Below, piece after piece: positions 9,442 to 17,762 of a DNA stretch of 64,000 nucleotides; position 1 is the stretch's first letter; every line of letters starts with the position of its first letter. The stretch comes from Hyphomonadaceae bacterium (GTDB taxonomy: Bacteria > Pseudomonadota > Alphaproteobacteria > Caulobacterales > Aquidulcibacteraceae). Under the pieces are notes generated by a model, which ran no database searches, was not told the DNA's origin, and saw only the letters and a list, made by a program, of their open reading frames with translations. The translations under genes and the position numbers were made by a program. The stretch is taken from contig JAHBYF010000001.1 of the NCBI GenBank assembly GCA_019636095.1, positions 616,874 to 680,873 of the forward strand. The letters are read 5' to 3'.

Positions 9442-10062
9442 ATGATCGGGTTGTTGAGTGGCGTTGTGGCGGCGGTAGGGGAAGACACCGCGCTCATAGA
9501 CGTCGGCGGGGTTGGCTACGTCGTGCAGTCGGGTGGACGGACCCTCGCGCGGCTGCAGGTTGGCGCCCCGGTGCGGCTCTTCATCGAGACGCATGTCCGC
9601 GAAGATGCAATCAAACTGTTTGGCTTCGCCTCAGAGGAGGAACGCGCTTGGTTCGCCCATCTTCAGACGATTCCCGGTGTCGGCGCCAAAGTGGCGCTTG
9701 GTATCCTCGACGCAATGCCGCCGGAAGCGCTCGCTGACGCGATCGCGCTCCAAGACAAAGCAGCCTTCGCGCGCGCCAATGGCGTGGGCCCGAAGCTGGC
9801 GGCGCGTTTGGCGACCGAGCTGACCGGAAAGGGCGGGCCGAAGGGGTTTATCGGATTGGGAGGGCCTGCGCCGCGCGCCGGCAACGCAGCGCCAGCCGTT
9901 TCCGGCACAGGTGCGCGCGCAGAAGCGGTGTCGGCGTTGGTCAACCTCGGCATCGACCAATCGAGCGCCGCGCGTGCGGTGGCTTCCGCCGCCAAGCAGT
10001 TCGAAGCGGACGCGCCAGCGCCAGAGCTTATTCGCGCTGCGCTAAAGGAAGTCAGCCGCTAA
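9442..10062 (+). CDS. ruvA: Holliday junction DNA helicase subunit RuvA
   Basis: A 206-residue RuvA, which binds four-way junctions and loads the RuvB motor. Domain I is MIGLLSGVVAAVGEDTALIDVGGVGYVV (OB fold). Domain II has the helix-hairpin-helix motifs, LQTIPGVGAKVALGIL and ANGVGPKLAARLATEL. A flexible proline/alanine-rich linker follows, then the small RuvB-binding domain III (AEAVSALVNLGIDQSSAARAV). The start at 9442 has GAGAGGG upstream; the longer open frame upstream is antisense to the Tat repeat gene and not credible. It is separated from ruvC by the oxygenase/repeat pair on the opposite strand. Confidence 0.97.
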   Translation: MIGLLSGVVAAVGEDTALIDVGGVGYVVQSGGRTLARLQVGAPVRLFIETHVREDAIKLFGFASEEERAWFAHLQTIPGVGAKVALGILDAMPPEALADAIALQDKAAFARANGVGPKLAARLATELTGKGGPKGFIGLGGPAPRAGNAAPAVSGTGARAEAVSALVNLGIDQSSAARAVASAAKQFEADAPAPELIRAALKEVSR

Positions 10063-10125
10063 ATTGAGCCGCGATTAGAGTGGCGCGTCCCACGCCTCCG
10101 CCTGTATCCTCGAGCCGAGGGATGC

Positions 10126-10728
10126 ATGGCGCGTACACAAGCGATTGACTATGACGAGCGGAAATTGGCGATCGTCGAACAGGCGGCGGCGCTGTTTTCC
10201 GCTCGCGGCTTCAACGGTGCGTCGGTTTCCGACATCGCCGAACGTTGCAAGACTTCGAAGAGTCTCATCTACCACTACTACGAGTCCAAAGAAGACATCC
10301 TCTATGACGTCATGATTAGCCATGTGCGGTCTCTTGAGCGCGCAGCAGCTGACGCGCTCTCTCGCGACTCCGGCCCGGAGCAAAAGCTTCGCGATCTGAC
10401 GCAGCTCTTCATGGCGCTGTATGTCGGCGCCGCTGATCGCCATAAAGTCTTGCTGAACGATCTCGATTACGTGCCCAAATCGCGCCGCGCCGAGATTGTG
10501 GAGGTTCAGCGTGGCTTGATCGAAAATGTCCGAAAGTTGCTCGTGGAAATCGAGCCCGCGTTGAAGAAGCAAAGCGGCGCTAGCCTGGCAGCCGCGATGC
10601 TCTTTTTCGGAACGATCAACTGGACTCACACCTGGTATGATCCGAAAGGCGTCGTAACGCCCGAAGCGCTAGCGGACATGGCCGTTGATCTTACACTCGG
10701 TGGGATCAAGCGCGCGGCTGAGGGTTAG
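10126..10728 (+). CDS. TetR/AcrR regulator, probable phenylacetate regulator (PaaR-like)
   Basis: A 200-residue one-component repressor. Residues 12-58 are the TetR helix-turn-helix (IVEQAAALFSARGFNGASVSDIAERCKTSKSLIYHYYESKEDIL); the rest is an all-helical ligand and dimerisation domain. It is convergent with paaE, overlapping by four bases, and sits at the end of the paaABCDE cluster. In related bacteria a TetR protein at this position (PaaR) represses paa genes and is released by phenylacetyl-CoA. The perfect palindrome at 14361-14374 over the paaA promoter is the likely target. The ligand is inferred from context only. Start ATG 10126, with CCGAGGG upstream. Confidence 0.85.
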   Translation: MARTQAIDYDERKLAIVEQAAALFSARGFNGASVSDIAERCKTSKSLIYHYYESKEDILYDVMISHVRSLERAAADALSRDSGPEQKLRDLTQLFMALYVGAADRHKVLLNDLDYVPKSRRAEIVEVQRGLIENVRKLLVEIEPALKKQSGASLAAAMLFFGTINWTHTWYDPKGVVTPEALADMAVDLTLGGIKRAAEG

Positions 10729-11804
10729 ACGTCGTAGGTCAGCGCAACGCCTTCGGTAAGGGGGGTTGATTGGCAGGTGAGCACGTAACCTTCAGCGATT
10801 TCCTCGTCCGAGAGGCCGTAATTCACTTTCATGCTGACTTCGCCGGCTGTGACTTTGGCGCGGCAGGTGGCGCAGACGCCGCCTTTGCACGCGAATGGCG
10901 CGGGGAGGCCCGCGGCGCGGACATTGTCCAGGATTGAGTGCTTCTCCGGGTCGAACGCGACTTGCATGCGTCGCCCGTTGAGCGTGACGCTCATCTTCAG
11001 GCCAGCCGCCTTTTCCTCCAGCGCGAGCGCCGCAGCGGCTTGCGCGGCAGAAAGCGGTCCGGTGGTGAAGCGCTCGATCAGAATTCGTGATTTCTCAACG
11101 CTCTTCGCAAGCAGCATTTCTTCCGCGGCGTCCATCATCGGGCCAGGGCCACAAATGAAGAACGCGTCGATGTTTGCGGGTGTCACGACGCCGCTTAAGA
11201 GCGCTTCGACCTTCTCGCGATCTAGCCGGCCGTTGAAGAGATCGATTTCTTCTTCCTCGTCTTCGAGGAAATGAAAGACGCTGAGCCGATCGATGTAGCG
11301 ATCTTTGAGACCCGCAATCTCTTCGAGAAACATGACGCCGGGAGAATTGCGATTGCCGTAGAAGAGCGTGAACCGCGATTTAGGCTCTGTCGCCAGCGCC
11401 GTCTTCATCAGCGACAAGATCGGCGTGATGCCGGAGCCGCCCGCGAACGCCACGTACTCTCGGCGTTCGTCAGGGTCGAAGATCCAACAGAAGGACCCAT
11501 GCGGCGCCATAACCTCAAGTTCGTCGCCAGCTTTCAGCTCATCATTCACCCAGCCGGAGAACACGCCGCCGGCGATCTTCTTGACGCCAATCTTCAGTAC
11601 GCCCTCGCTGGGACTCACGCAGACCGAATAGTTGCGCCGCACTTCCTCGCCGTTTAAGTCGCGGCGAAAGGTCAGGTGCTGGCCGGCTTTGAATGCAAAC
11701 GCCTCGCGCAAGCTGTCGGGCAACTCAAAGCGCACCGAAACCGCGTCCGGCGTTTCACGCTTTACCTCGGCCACACGCAGCTTGTGGAAATCGACGCTCG
11801 CCAT
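10725..11804 (-). CDS. paaE: 1,2-phenylacetyl-CoA epoxidase reductase subunit PaaE
   Basis: A 359-residue flavoprotein reductase that passes electrons from NADPH to the PaaAC oxygenase. It has an FAD-binding N-terminal domain (RRNYSVCVSP), an NAD(P)-binding domain (AFAGGSGITPILSLMKTAL, FFICGPGPMMDAAEEML) and a C-terminal plant-type [2Fe-2S] ferredoxin domain with CKGGVCATC and a distal Cys in YVLTCQS. The start ATG at 11804 overlaps the paaD stop in a TGATG junction; a GTG at 11813 would add three residues. It is the last gene of paaABCDE, and its stop overlaps the end of the TetR gene. Confidence 0.95.
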   Translation of the reverse strand: MASVDFHKLRVAEVKRETPDAVSVRFELPDSLREAFAFKAGQHLTFRRDLNGEEVRRNYSVCVSPSEGVLKIGVKKIAGGVFSGWVNDELKAGDELEVMAPHGSFCWIFDPDERREYVAFAGGSGITPILSLMKTALATEPKSRFTLFYGNRNSPGVMFLEEIAGLKDRYIDRLSVFHFLEDEEEEIDLFNGRLDREKVEALLSGVVTPANIDAFFICGPGPMMDAAEEMLLAKSVEKSRILIERFTTGPLSAAQAAAALALEEKAAGLKMSVTLNGRRMQVAFDPEKHSILDNVRAAGLPAPFACKGGVCATCRAKVTAGEVSMKVNYGLSDEEIAEGYVLTCQSTPLTEGVALTYDV

Positions 11805-12292
11805 CAGTGACACTTGAATCTGTCAAAAGGTTCCACGCACGCCTTGCAGCGCCAGAGCGCTTTGCAGGGTGTCGAACCGAAACGGGAAAGCTCTTCGGTG
11901 TTGGAAGAACCGCAGCGCGGGCATTCCGCGGCTGCTTGGTTCTTCAGCGACGCCGCGCCTGCGCCCTTAGGTGGCGGGGCGATGCCGTACGCGCGCAACT
12001 TCTCGCGCCCTTCGTCGCTGATCCAATCGGTCGACCAGGGTGGGGAAAGTGTGGTCTCGATTGCGGTGTCCCCGAAGCCATTGGCATCGAGCGCGGCGCG
12101 TATCGATTGTTTGATCGCAATCGTCGCTGGGCAACCTGTGTAGGTCGGCGTGATCGTCACGGCGTCGCGAGCAATCTCGCGTACGATGCCGAGGTCGAGT
12201 ACCGAGACGGCCGGAATTTCGGGATCGGGCACGCGCGCGAGAATGGCGCGAATGCGGTCGGTGTCGCTGATTGCCATCGTGGCGCTCACCAC
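11804..12292 (-). CDS. paaD: Phenylacetate-CoA oxygenase subunit PaaD
   Basis: A 162-residue PaaD, a MIP18/DUF59-family protein thought to help mature the iron centre of the PaaABCE epoxidase. The MIP18 core spans about residues 10-95 (VPDPEIPAVSVLDLGIVREI, TYTGCPATIAIKQSI). The C-terminus is a zinc ribbon (CPRCGS ... CKALWRCKAC), usual for PaaD. The GTG at 12292 overlaps the paaC stop; an in-frame ATG at 12277 (MAISDTD) is a good alternative. Its stop overlaps the paaE start. Position in the operon and domain content agree. Confidence 0.95.
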   Translation of the reverse strand: MVSATMAISDTDRIRAILARVPDPEIPAVSVLDLGIVREIARDAVTITPTYTGCPATIAIKQSIRAALDANGFGDTAIETTLSPPWSTDWISDEGREKLRAYGIAPPPKGAGAASLKNQAAAECPRCGSSNTEELSRFGSTPCKALWRCKACVEPFDRFKCH

Positions 12293-13035
12293 GTCGCGCC
12301 CGGATAGGCGCGCTGCAGGAATTGCATTTCCGAGAGTAGATGACCGAGATGCTCGGAATGGCGTCCGATCCGTCCGCCAGTGGTTGCACGGTGTGGTGCA
12401 GGGCGCGCCAAAGTCGCCTCAGCGAGCACCGCATCGACGCGCGAATCCCATGCGCCGCGGAGCGCCGATTTATCGACGCCCGCACCGGCCTCGATCGCAG
12501 CGGCGTCGGCGGCATCCATCGCAAACAATTCATCGGCAAAGCGCCACACCCAAGCGAGGCCCGCAACCATGCGCGCCTTGCTCTCGTCGGTGCCGTCGCC
12601 CAGGCGGATCACCCAATCGCTTGCGAGCGTGGCGTGATAGGCGACTTCCTTCGCTGCCTTCGCCGCGATTGCGGCAAAGCGCGTGTCTTTCACCGCTGCC
12701 ATCTGCTCAAACAGCAGCGCCTGATAATGCGAGAACAGAAATTGTCGCGCGATCGTCTGGGCGAAGTCGCCGTTCGGTTGTTCCACCAATAGGCAGTTGG
12801 TGAAATCCATCACGTCGCGGCGGAACGCGAGCGCGTCGCCATCGCGGCCCTTGCCTTCAAGTTCGCCAGCAAGGTTCAAAAAGTGCGTCGCTTGGCCGAC
12901 TTGGTCGAGCGCAATGTTTGCTAGCGAAAGGTCAACTTCAAGCGCGGGCGCGTGTCCGCACCACTCGCTCAGGCGTTGGCCGAGGATGAGGGAGTCATCA
13001 CCGAGCCGCAGTGCATATGTGGCGATCACATCCAT
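12286..13035 (-). CDS. paaC: 1,2-phenylacetyl-CoA epoxidase structural subunit PaaC
   Basis: A 249-residue ferritin-like four-helix-bundle protein, the structural partner of PaaA in the phenylacetyl-CoA epoxidase. Characteristic stretches are YALRLGDDSLILGQRLSEW near the start, LANIALDQVGQA, QFLFSHYQALLFEQM and KEVAYHATLASDWVIRLGDGT. It has the fold of PaaA but is the non-catalytic paralogue. Its start overlaps the paaB stop by one base and its stop overlaps the paaD start. Length matches the family. Confidence 0.96.
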   Translation of the reverse strand: MDVIATYALRLGDDSLILGQRLSEWCGHAPALEVDLSLANIALDQVGQATHFLNLAGELEGKGRDGDALAFRRDVMDFTNCLLVEQPNGDFAQTIARQFLFSHYQALLFEQMAAVKDTRFAAIAAKAAKEVAYHATLASDWVIRLGDGTDESKARMVAGLAWVWRFADELFAMDAADAAAIEAGAGVDKSALRGAWDSRVDAVLAEATLARPAPHRATTGGRIGRHSEHLGHLLSEMQFLQRAYPGATW

Positions 13036-13328
13036 CAGATATGCGTGATGCCGTCAGGGATCTTATAGAATGTCGGGTGACGATAGACCTTGTCTTCCGC
13101 TGGTTCGAATAGCGGACCCGCATCGCCAGGATCGGAGGCCACAATCTGTGCTGATGGCAGCACCCACAAGCTCACGCCTTCCATACGCCGTGTGTAGGTG
13201 TCGCGCGCATGCTCAAGCGCCATCTTTGCGTCGACCGCGTGCACGCTGCCGGCGTGGCGGTGCGAGAGCCCGCCCTTGCCGCGCACGAACACTTCCCACA
13301 ACGGCCATTCCTTGCTCGGATCGCTCAT
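13035..13328 (-). CDS. paaB: 1,2-phenylacetyl-CoA epoxidase subunit PaaB
   Basis: A 97-residue PaaB, a small subunit that bridges the PaaAC heterodimers in the epoxidase complex. The sequence KEWPLWEVFVRGKGGLSHRH and GSVHAVDAKMALEHARDTYTRR is typical. I chose the ATG at 13328 (CGGAGTAA upstream), which gives the normal family length; the longer open frame upstream lies inside paaA. It starts four bases after the paaA stop and touches paaC. Confidence 0.95.
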   Translation of the reverse strand: MSDPSKEWPLWEVFVRGKGGLSHRHAGSVHAVDAKMALEHARDTYTRRMEGVSLWVLPSAQIVASDPGDAGPLFEPAEDKVYRHPTFYKIPDGITHI

Positions 13329-13332
13329 AACT

Positions 13333-14322
13333 TTACTCCGCCGCGACCTTAGCGTTGGCGCGCTTCTCGGCATGCACGCGGGCTGCTTCGCGCACCCAGG
13401 CGCCGTCGTCCCAAGCCTTCTGACGCGCCTGCAGGCGTTCCTTTGCCACGGGACCTTCGCCGCGTACGACAGCCGCAAACTCTTCCCAGTCGACCTCGCC
13501 GAAATCGTAGGCGCCGCGCTCTTCGTTCCACTTCAGCTTATCGTCCGGCACCGTGAGACCAATCGCTTCAGCTTGCGGCACGGTGATGTCGACGAACTTC
13601 TGCCGAAGCTCGTCATTGGTGTCGCGCTTAATCCGCCAGCGCATGCTTTGCGCGGTATTCGGCGACTTCTCGTCCGGCGGACCAAACATCATCAGCGACG
13701 GCCACCACCAACGATTTAGCGCATCTTGCGCCATGCGTTTCTGCTCCGGCGTGCCGACGGCGAGATGCATCATGATCTCGTAGCCCTGGCGCTGGTGGAA
13801 ACTCTCCTCCTTGCAGATGCGCACCATCGCGCGCGCGTAGGGGCCGTACGAGGTTCGCTGCAACGGCACTTGGTTCATGATTGCCGCGCCATCGACCAGC
13901 CAGCCAATCGCGCCGATGTCAGCCCAGGTCAGCGTCGGATAGTTGAAGATGGTTGAATACTTGGCTTTCCCGCTCAGCAAAGCTTCCGTCATCTCATCGC
14001 GTGAGGTGCCAAGCGTTTCGGCCGCCGCGTAGAGATAAAGTCCGTGGCCGCCTTCGTCCTGCACCTTGGCAAGCAGGATCGCCTTGCGGCGCAGGTTCGG
14101 CGCGCGCGAAATCCAATTGCCTTCGGGCAGCATGCCGACGATCTCGCTATGCGCATGTTGCGACATCTGCCGCACCAGCGTCTTGCGGTAGGCCTCCGGC
14201 ATCCAATCCTTCGGCTCGATGAACTCATCGTTCGCGACCCGCGCCTCGAACGCTGCAAGCTCTTCGGGATCTTCGGCTACGACTTCGGCTTTCTTGTTGC
14301 CGCTCATATCGGTCGTGTACAC
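13333..14322 (-). CDS. paaA: 1,2-phenylacetyl-CoA epoxidase catalytic subunit PaaA
   Basis: About 329 residues. This di-iron monooxygenase subunit epoxidises the ring of phenylacetyl-CoA. Di-iron ligand helices are visible: [14 protein letters not shown] (ExxH) and [13 protein letters not shown] (ExxH). The conserved [32 protein letters not shown] block is near the N-terminus. The start is uncertain: GTG 14331, GTG 14322 and ATG 14307 are all in frame. I prefer 14322 because AGAGG lies eight bases upstream and the predicted transcript begins near 14340, leaving almost no leader for 14331. First gene of the operon, under the palindromic operator. Confidence 0.94.
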   Translation of the reverse strand: MYTTDMSGNKKAEVVAEDPEELAAFEARVANDEFIEPKDWMPEAYRKTLVRQMSQHAHSEIVGMLPEGNWISRAPNLRRKAILLAKVQDEGGHGLYLYAAAETLGTSRDEMTEALLSGKAKYSTIFNYPTLTWADIGAIGWLVDGAAIMNQVPLQRTSYGPYARAMVRICKEESFHQRQGYEIMMHLAVGTPEQKRMAQDALNRWWWPSLMMFGPPDEKSPNTAQSMRWRIKRDTNDELRQKFVDITVPQAEAIGLTVPDDKLKWNEERGAYDFGEVDWEEFAAVVRGEGPVAKERLQARQKAWDDGAWVREAARVHAEKRANAKVAAE

Positions 14323-14346
14323 GGGGCGCACCTCTGGAATATCTCT

Positions 14347-14375
14347 AACATAACATTAGCTGACCGATCGGTCAA
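14347..14375 (-). promoter_or_regulatory. Predicted paaA promoter
   Basis: On the minus strand there is TTGACC (14375-14370), a 17-base spacer and TATGTT (14352-14347), a good housekeeping-type promoter. The predicted transcription start is near 14340, just ahead of the paaA start codons. The palindrome at 14361-14374 covers the -35 box and half the spacer, so a bound repressor would block RNA polymerase. Confidence 0.65.
14361..14374. promoter_or_regulatory. Perfect 14-bp palindrome, candidate TetR/PaaR operator
   Basis: TGACCGATCGGTCA reads identically on both strands. It overlaps the last codon of the paaI gene and lies on the paaA -35 region. Its form matches the GACCG...CGGTC class bound by TetR regulators of acyl-CoA catabolism. 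A degenerate half copy (TTGACCGACC) starts at 14812 between paaI and paaG. Confidence 0.65.
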
Positions 14376-14797
14376 TCAATCACTGCGCCGCCAATGGTCC
14401 GCGAAAGACCTGTAAATTCAGCGATGACGCCGCCGTCGGAGGTGCGGACGCTGACCTGATAAACGCCGCTGCGGCCAGCGCGCGAGACCTCGCGTGCTTC
14501 GGCGATCAGCAAGTCGCCAGGTTGGGCCGGCGCAAGGAACGAGATGCTGGCGTTTTGCGCCACTGTGCTTTCGTTGCGCGAGTTGCACGCATAGGCAAAC
14601 GCGGTGTCGGCGAGCGCGAAGATCATGCCGCCATGGCCGATGCGGTGGCCGTTCAACATGTCGTCGCGAAGCGTCATGCGGATGCGCGCGTATCCCTCAC
14701 GCGCGTCATCGATAACGATGCCCCATGCTGGGCCCGTGCCTTCGCGCTTCAACAACGTTTCCGCGACGCGCTTCGCGAGTTTGTCCGCTTCGTTCAT
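14372..14797 (-). CDS. paaI: Hotdog-fold thioesterase PaaI
   Basis: A 141-residue hydroxyphenylacetyl-CoA thioesterase. The hotdog fold is recognisable from MLNGHRIGHGGMIFALADTAFAYACNSRN, where the Asp of the ALADTAF helix is the family's catalytic acid, and from NASISFLAPAQPGDLLIAEARE. PaaI rescues CoA by hydrolysing dead-end ring-hydroxylated intermediates. The ATG at 14797 (GAGAGATG upstream) gives the family length. It lies upstream of paaA on the same strand and is divergent from paaG; its stop codon lies within the paaA operator. Confidence 0.93.
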   Translation of the reverse strand: MNEADKLAKRVAETLLKREGTGPAWGIVIDDAREGYARIRMTLRDDMLNGHRIGHGGMIFALADTAFAYACNSRNESTVAQNASISFLAPAQPGDLLIAEAREVSRAGRSGVYQVSVRTSDGGVIAEFTGLSRTIGGAVID

Positions 14798-14865
14798 GCA
14801 TCTCTCGTGAATTGACCGACCATGCTTTCTATCATACGCCACGCCAACCCGCGAGGAGGCGAGCG

Positions 14866-15654
14866 ATGGACTACGAAACCATTCAGCTAGAAATCGCAAG
14901 CGGCGCCGCGCGCCTGACGCTCAATCGTCCCGATCGCTTGAACAGCTTCACGGTGCAAATGCACGATGAAGTTTCGCGGGGTCTTGAGGCGGTCGCAAAG
15001 AGTGACGCGCGCGTGTTCGTGCTCACCGGCGCTGGACGCGGCTTCTGCGCCGGGCAGGATCTTTCGGATCGCGCCGTCGCGCCAGGCGGTGATGGCGTTG
15101 ATCTCGGTGAGTCATTGGAGAAGCGCTACAATCCGCTGATCCGGCGCTTGGCCTCGCTTGAAATGCCAGTGATCTGCGCCGTGAACGGCGTCGCCGCTGG
15201 CGCCGGTGCGAACATCGCCCTCGCCTGCGATATCGTCATAGCCGCCAAGAGCGCCAAGTTCATCCAAAGCTTCGCCAACATTGGCTTGGTGCCCGATAGC
15301 GGCGGCACGTGGACGTTGCCACGTCTCGCAGGCCAAGCGCGCGCCATGGGACTTGCGCTTACCGGCGACCCTCTCACCGCCGAACGGGCCGAAGCGTGGG
15401 GCATGATCTGGAAGTGTGTCGACGACGACAAGCTCCGCGAAGAGACCGACGCGCTCGCCGCAAAGTTCGCATCAGCGCCAACTAAGGGTCTCGCGACCAC
15501 CAAGAAGCTCATCCGCGAAGGCGCGACACGCACGCTGACTGAACAGCTCGACGTCGAACGCGACGCGCAACGCATGCTCGGCCGCACCAGCGATTACAAG
15601 GAAGGCGTCGCGTCCTTCATGGAAAAGCGTCAGCCGAAGTTCACTGGAAACTAA
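14866..15654 (+). CDS. paaG: 2-(1,2-epoxy-1,2-dihydrophenyl)acetyl-CoA isomerase PaaG
   Basis: A 262-residue crotonase-fold enzyme. It isomerises the ring epoxide of phenylacetyl-CoA to oxepin-CoA. The oxyanion-hole motifs are GAGRGFCAGQDL and NGVAAGAGANIALACD; the IGLVPDSGGTWTLPRL loop carries the Asp expected in PaaG. Length is standard. The start ATG at 14866 has a strong GAGGAGGCGAG upstream. It is followed three bases later by paaZ, consecutive steps of the same pathway. A general enoyl-CoA hydratase would be the alternative, but the context makes PaaG the best call. Confidence 0.92.
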   Translation: MDYETIQLEIASGAARLTLNRPDRLNSFTVQMHDEVSRGLEAVAKSDARVFVLTGAGRGFCAGQDLSDRAVAPGGDGVDLGESLEKRYNPLIRRLASLEMPVICAVNGVAAGAGANIALACDIVIAAKSAKFIQSFANIGLVPDSGGTWTLPRLAGQARAMGLALTGDPLTAERAEAWGMIWKCVDDDKLREETDALAAKFASAPTKGLATTKKLIREGATRTLTEQLDVERDAQRMLGRTSDYKEGVASFMEKRQPKFTGN

Positions 15655-15657
15655 GTC

Positions 15658-17676
15658 ATGAAACCGATTACGCTGCAGAACTACGGCGAAGGCAAATGGG
15701 TGGCCGGCGCTGGTGGCCTCGCAGAGTTACGTTCCGCTATAGACGGCGAAGTCGTTGCGCTGACCTCATCGCAGGGTCTCGATTTCGAAGCGATGCTGAA
15801 GCACGCGCGCGAAGAGGGTGGCCCGGCGCTGCGCGCGCTCACCTTCCACCAACGGGCACTCATGCTGAAAGCGCTCGCCGACGCGCTGACGGCCAAGAAA
15901 GAAGCGCTCTACGAACTCAGCTACAACACCGGCGCTACCAAAGCCGATAGCTGGATCGATATCGACGGCGGCATCGGCACCTTCGCCGTCTATCAAGGCA
16001 AAGGCCGCCGCGAGCTGCCGAACGAGCGTATTCTGATCGACGGCAACCTCGAAGCCCTCTCGCGCAATGGCACGTTCCAGGGGCTGCACGTCTTCACATC
16101 ACTGCAAGGCGTCGCCGTTCACATCAACGCCTTCAACTTCCCCGTCTGGGGCATGTTGGAAAAGCTCGCGCCGACATTCCTCGCCGGCGTTCCTGCAATC
16201 GTAAAACCCGCGAGCGCCACGAGTTATCTCACCGAAGCTGCCGTCCGCATCATGCTTGAAGCCAACGTGCTGCCGAAAGGCGCGCTGCAGCTTATCGTCG
16301 GCTCAACCGGTGATCTCTTCGAACACCTGACGACGCAAGACGTCGTCTCCTTCACCGGCTCCGCCGCCACCGCGAACAAACTGAAGGCGCATCCGGTTAT
16401 CGTTCGCGAGAGCGTGCGTTTTGTCGCGGAGCAGGATTCGCTCAATGCCTCCGTGCTTGGTCCCGACGCAAAGGCCGGCTCTCCCGAGTTCGATCTCTTC
16501 ATCAAAGAGGTCGCCAAGGAAATGACGGTGAAGGCGGGCCAAAAGTGCACCGCCATCCGCCGCGCCATGGCGCCGGCTTCGCTGCTCGACGCCGTGCAAG
16601 CCGCGCTCGTCGCGCGTTTGGAGAAGACTACGATTGGCGATCCACGGGATGAAGCCACGCGCATGGGTGCGCTCGTCAGCATCAGCCAGCGCAATGATGT
16701 GCGAGACAAAATCAAAGAGATCAGCGCCGATGCGAAGATCGTCTATGGCGATCCAAACGCATCGCCGTTCAACGAGAAGGGCGCCTTCATTTCGCCTGTT
16801 CTGCTTCGTTGCGAAAATCCGTGGCAAGCGCGCGGCGTCCACGACGTTGAAGCGTTCGGCCCTGTCTCAACATTGATGCCGTACAAAGATGTCGCCGACG
16901 CTATAGCGCTCGCCAATCGCGGCAAAGGTTCGCTCGTGATGAGCGCATTCACCTACGACACCGATTTCGCTCGCGATCTCGTGCTCGGCTCCGGCTCCTT
17001 CCACGGTCGCATCGCCTTCATCGATCGCGATAGCGCCAAGGAATCCACCGGCCACGGCTCGCCGATGCCGCATATGATTCACGGCGGCCCTGGTCGCGCC
17101 GGCGGCGGCGAAGAGATGGGTGGTATTCGCGGCGTCACGCACTACATGCAACGCACCGCGCTGCAGGGCCATCCGCGTACACTGAGTGCGATCGTGAAGC
17201 GCTACATCGCCGGCATGCCGACGGAGAACGCCGAGCAGCATCCGTTCCGCCGCAAATTCCACGATTTGCCGATCGGCTATCAACTCAAGACCAAGTCACG
17301 CGAGATCACGCTCGACGACATCGAGCACTTCGCGCACTTCACCGGCGATACCTTCTATGCGCACATGGATGAAGAGGCGGCGAAGGCGAACCCGCTCTTC
17401 GGCGGCCGCGTCGCGCACGGCTATCTGATCCTGGCGTTCGCTGCGGGCTTGTTCGTCGATCCCGATCCGGGCCCTGTGCTCGCAAACTACGGTCTCGACA
17501 ATCTGCGCTTCGTCAAACCCGTGAAGCCAGGCGACACCGTGCAAGTCGCGCTTACCGTGAAAGACAAAACGCTACGCAAGCCGGACCAAGGCGAAGTGCG
17601 TTGGGATGTCGTCGTCACCAACCGCGACGGTGATACCGTCGCCGCGTACGATCTGCTGACGATGAACGCGGCTTAG
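15658..17676 (+). CDS. paaZ: Bifunctional oxepin-CoA hydrolase / semialdehyde dehydrogenase PaaZ
   Basis: A 672-residue two-domain enzyme. The N-terminal aldehyde dehydrogenase (about 1-520) has HINAFNFPVWGMLEKLAP, VSFTGSAATANKL, general base Glu258 in RFVAEQD and catalytic Cys297 in KAGQKCTAIRR. The C-terminal MaoC-type hydratase (about 530-672) has HFTGDTFYAHMDEEAA with Asp564 and His569, the ring-opening residues. Together they hydrolyse oxepin-CoA and oxidise the resulting aldehyde. Both active sites look intact. The remaining pathway genes (paaF, paaH, paaJ, paaK) are not in the window, so chain shortening and activation must be encoded elsewhere. Confidence 0.97.
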   Translation: MKPITLQNYGEGKWVAGAGGLAELRSAIDGEVVALTSSQGLDFEAMLKHAREEGGPALRALTFHQRALMLKALADALTAKKEALYELSYNTGATKADSWIDIDGGIGTFAVYQGKGRRELPNERILIDGNLEALSRNGTFQGLHVFTSLQGVAVHINAFNFPVWGMLEKLAPTFLAGVPAIVKPASATSYLTEAAVRIMLEANVLPKGALQLIVGSTGDLFEHLTTQDVVSFTGSAATANKLKAHPVIVRESVRFVAEQDSLNASVLGPDAKAGSPEFDLFIKEVAKEMTVKAGQKCTAIRRAMAPASLLDAVQAALVARLEKTTIGDPRDEATRMGALVSISQRNDVRDKIKEISADAKIVYGDPNASPFNEKGAFISPVLLRCENPWQARGVHDVEAFGPVSTLMPYKDVADAIALANRGKGSLVMSAFTYDTDFARDLVLGSGSFHGRIAFIDRDSAKESTGHGSPMPHMIHGGPGRAGGGEEMGGIRGVTHYMQRTALQGHPRTLSAIVKRYIAGMPTENAEQHPFRRKFHDLPIGYQLKTKSREITLDDIEHFAHFTGDTFYAHMDEEAAKANPLFGGRVAHGYLILAFAAGLFVDPDPGPVLANYGLDNLRFVKPVKPGDTVQVALTVKDKTLRKPDQGEVRWDVVVTNRDGDTVAAYDLLTMNAA

Positions 17677-17683
17677 TACGCCG

Positions 17684-17745
17684 CCTTCGACAGGCTCAGG
17701 CTGACGCCGGTGTTGGAAGTCGCGTCAGCCTGAGCCTGTCGAAGG
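17684..17745. repeat. 24-bp perfect inverted repeat between paaZ and aminotransferase
   Basis: Arms at 17684-17707 and 17722-17745 are perfect reverse complements (core CTTCGACAGGCTCAGGCTGA), separated by 14 bases. The element sits between two convergent genes and could fold in both transcripts as a bidirectional terminator, although no clear T-run follows. The core resembles a dispersed palindromic intergenic repeat of proteobacteria. Confidence 0.85.
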
Positions 17746-17762
17746 ACGACGCGCGCTTAGTC

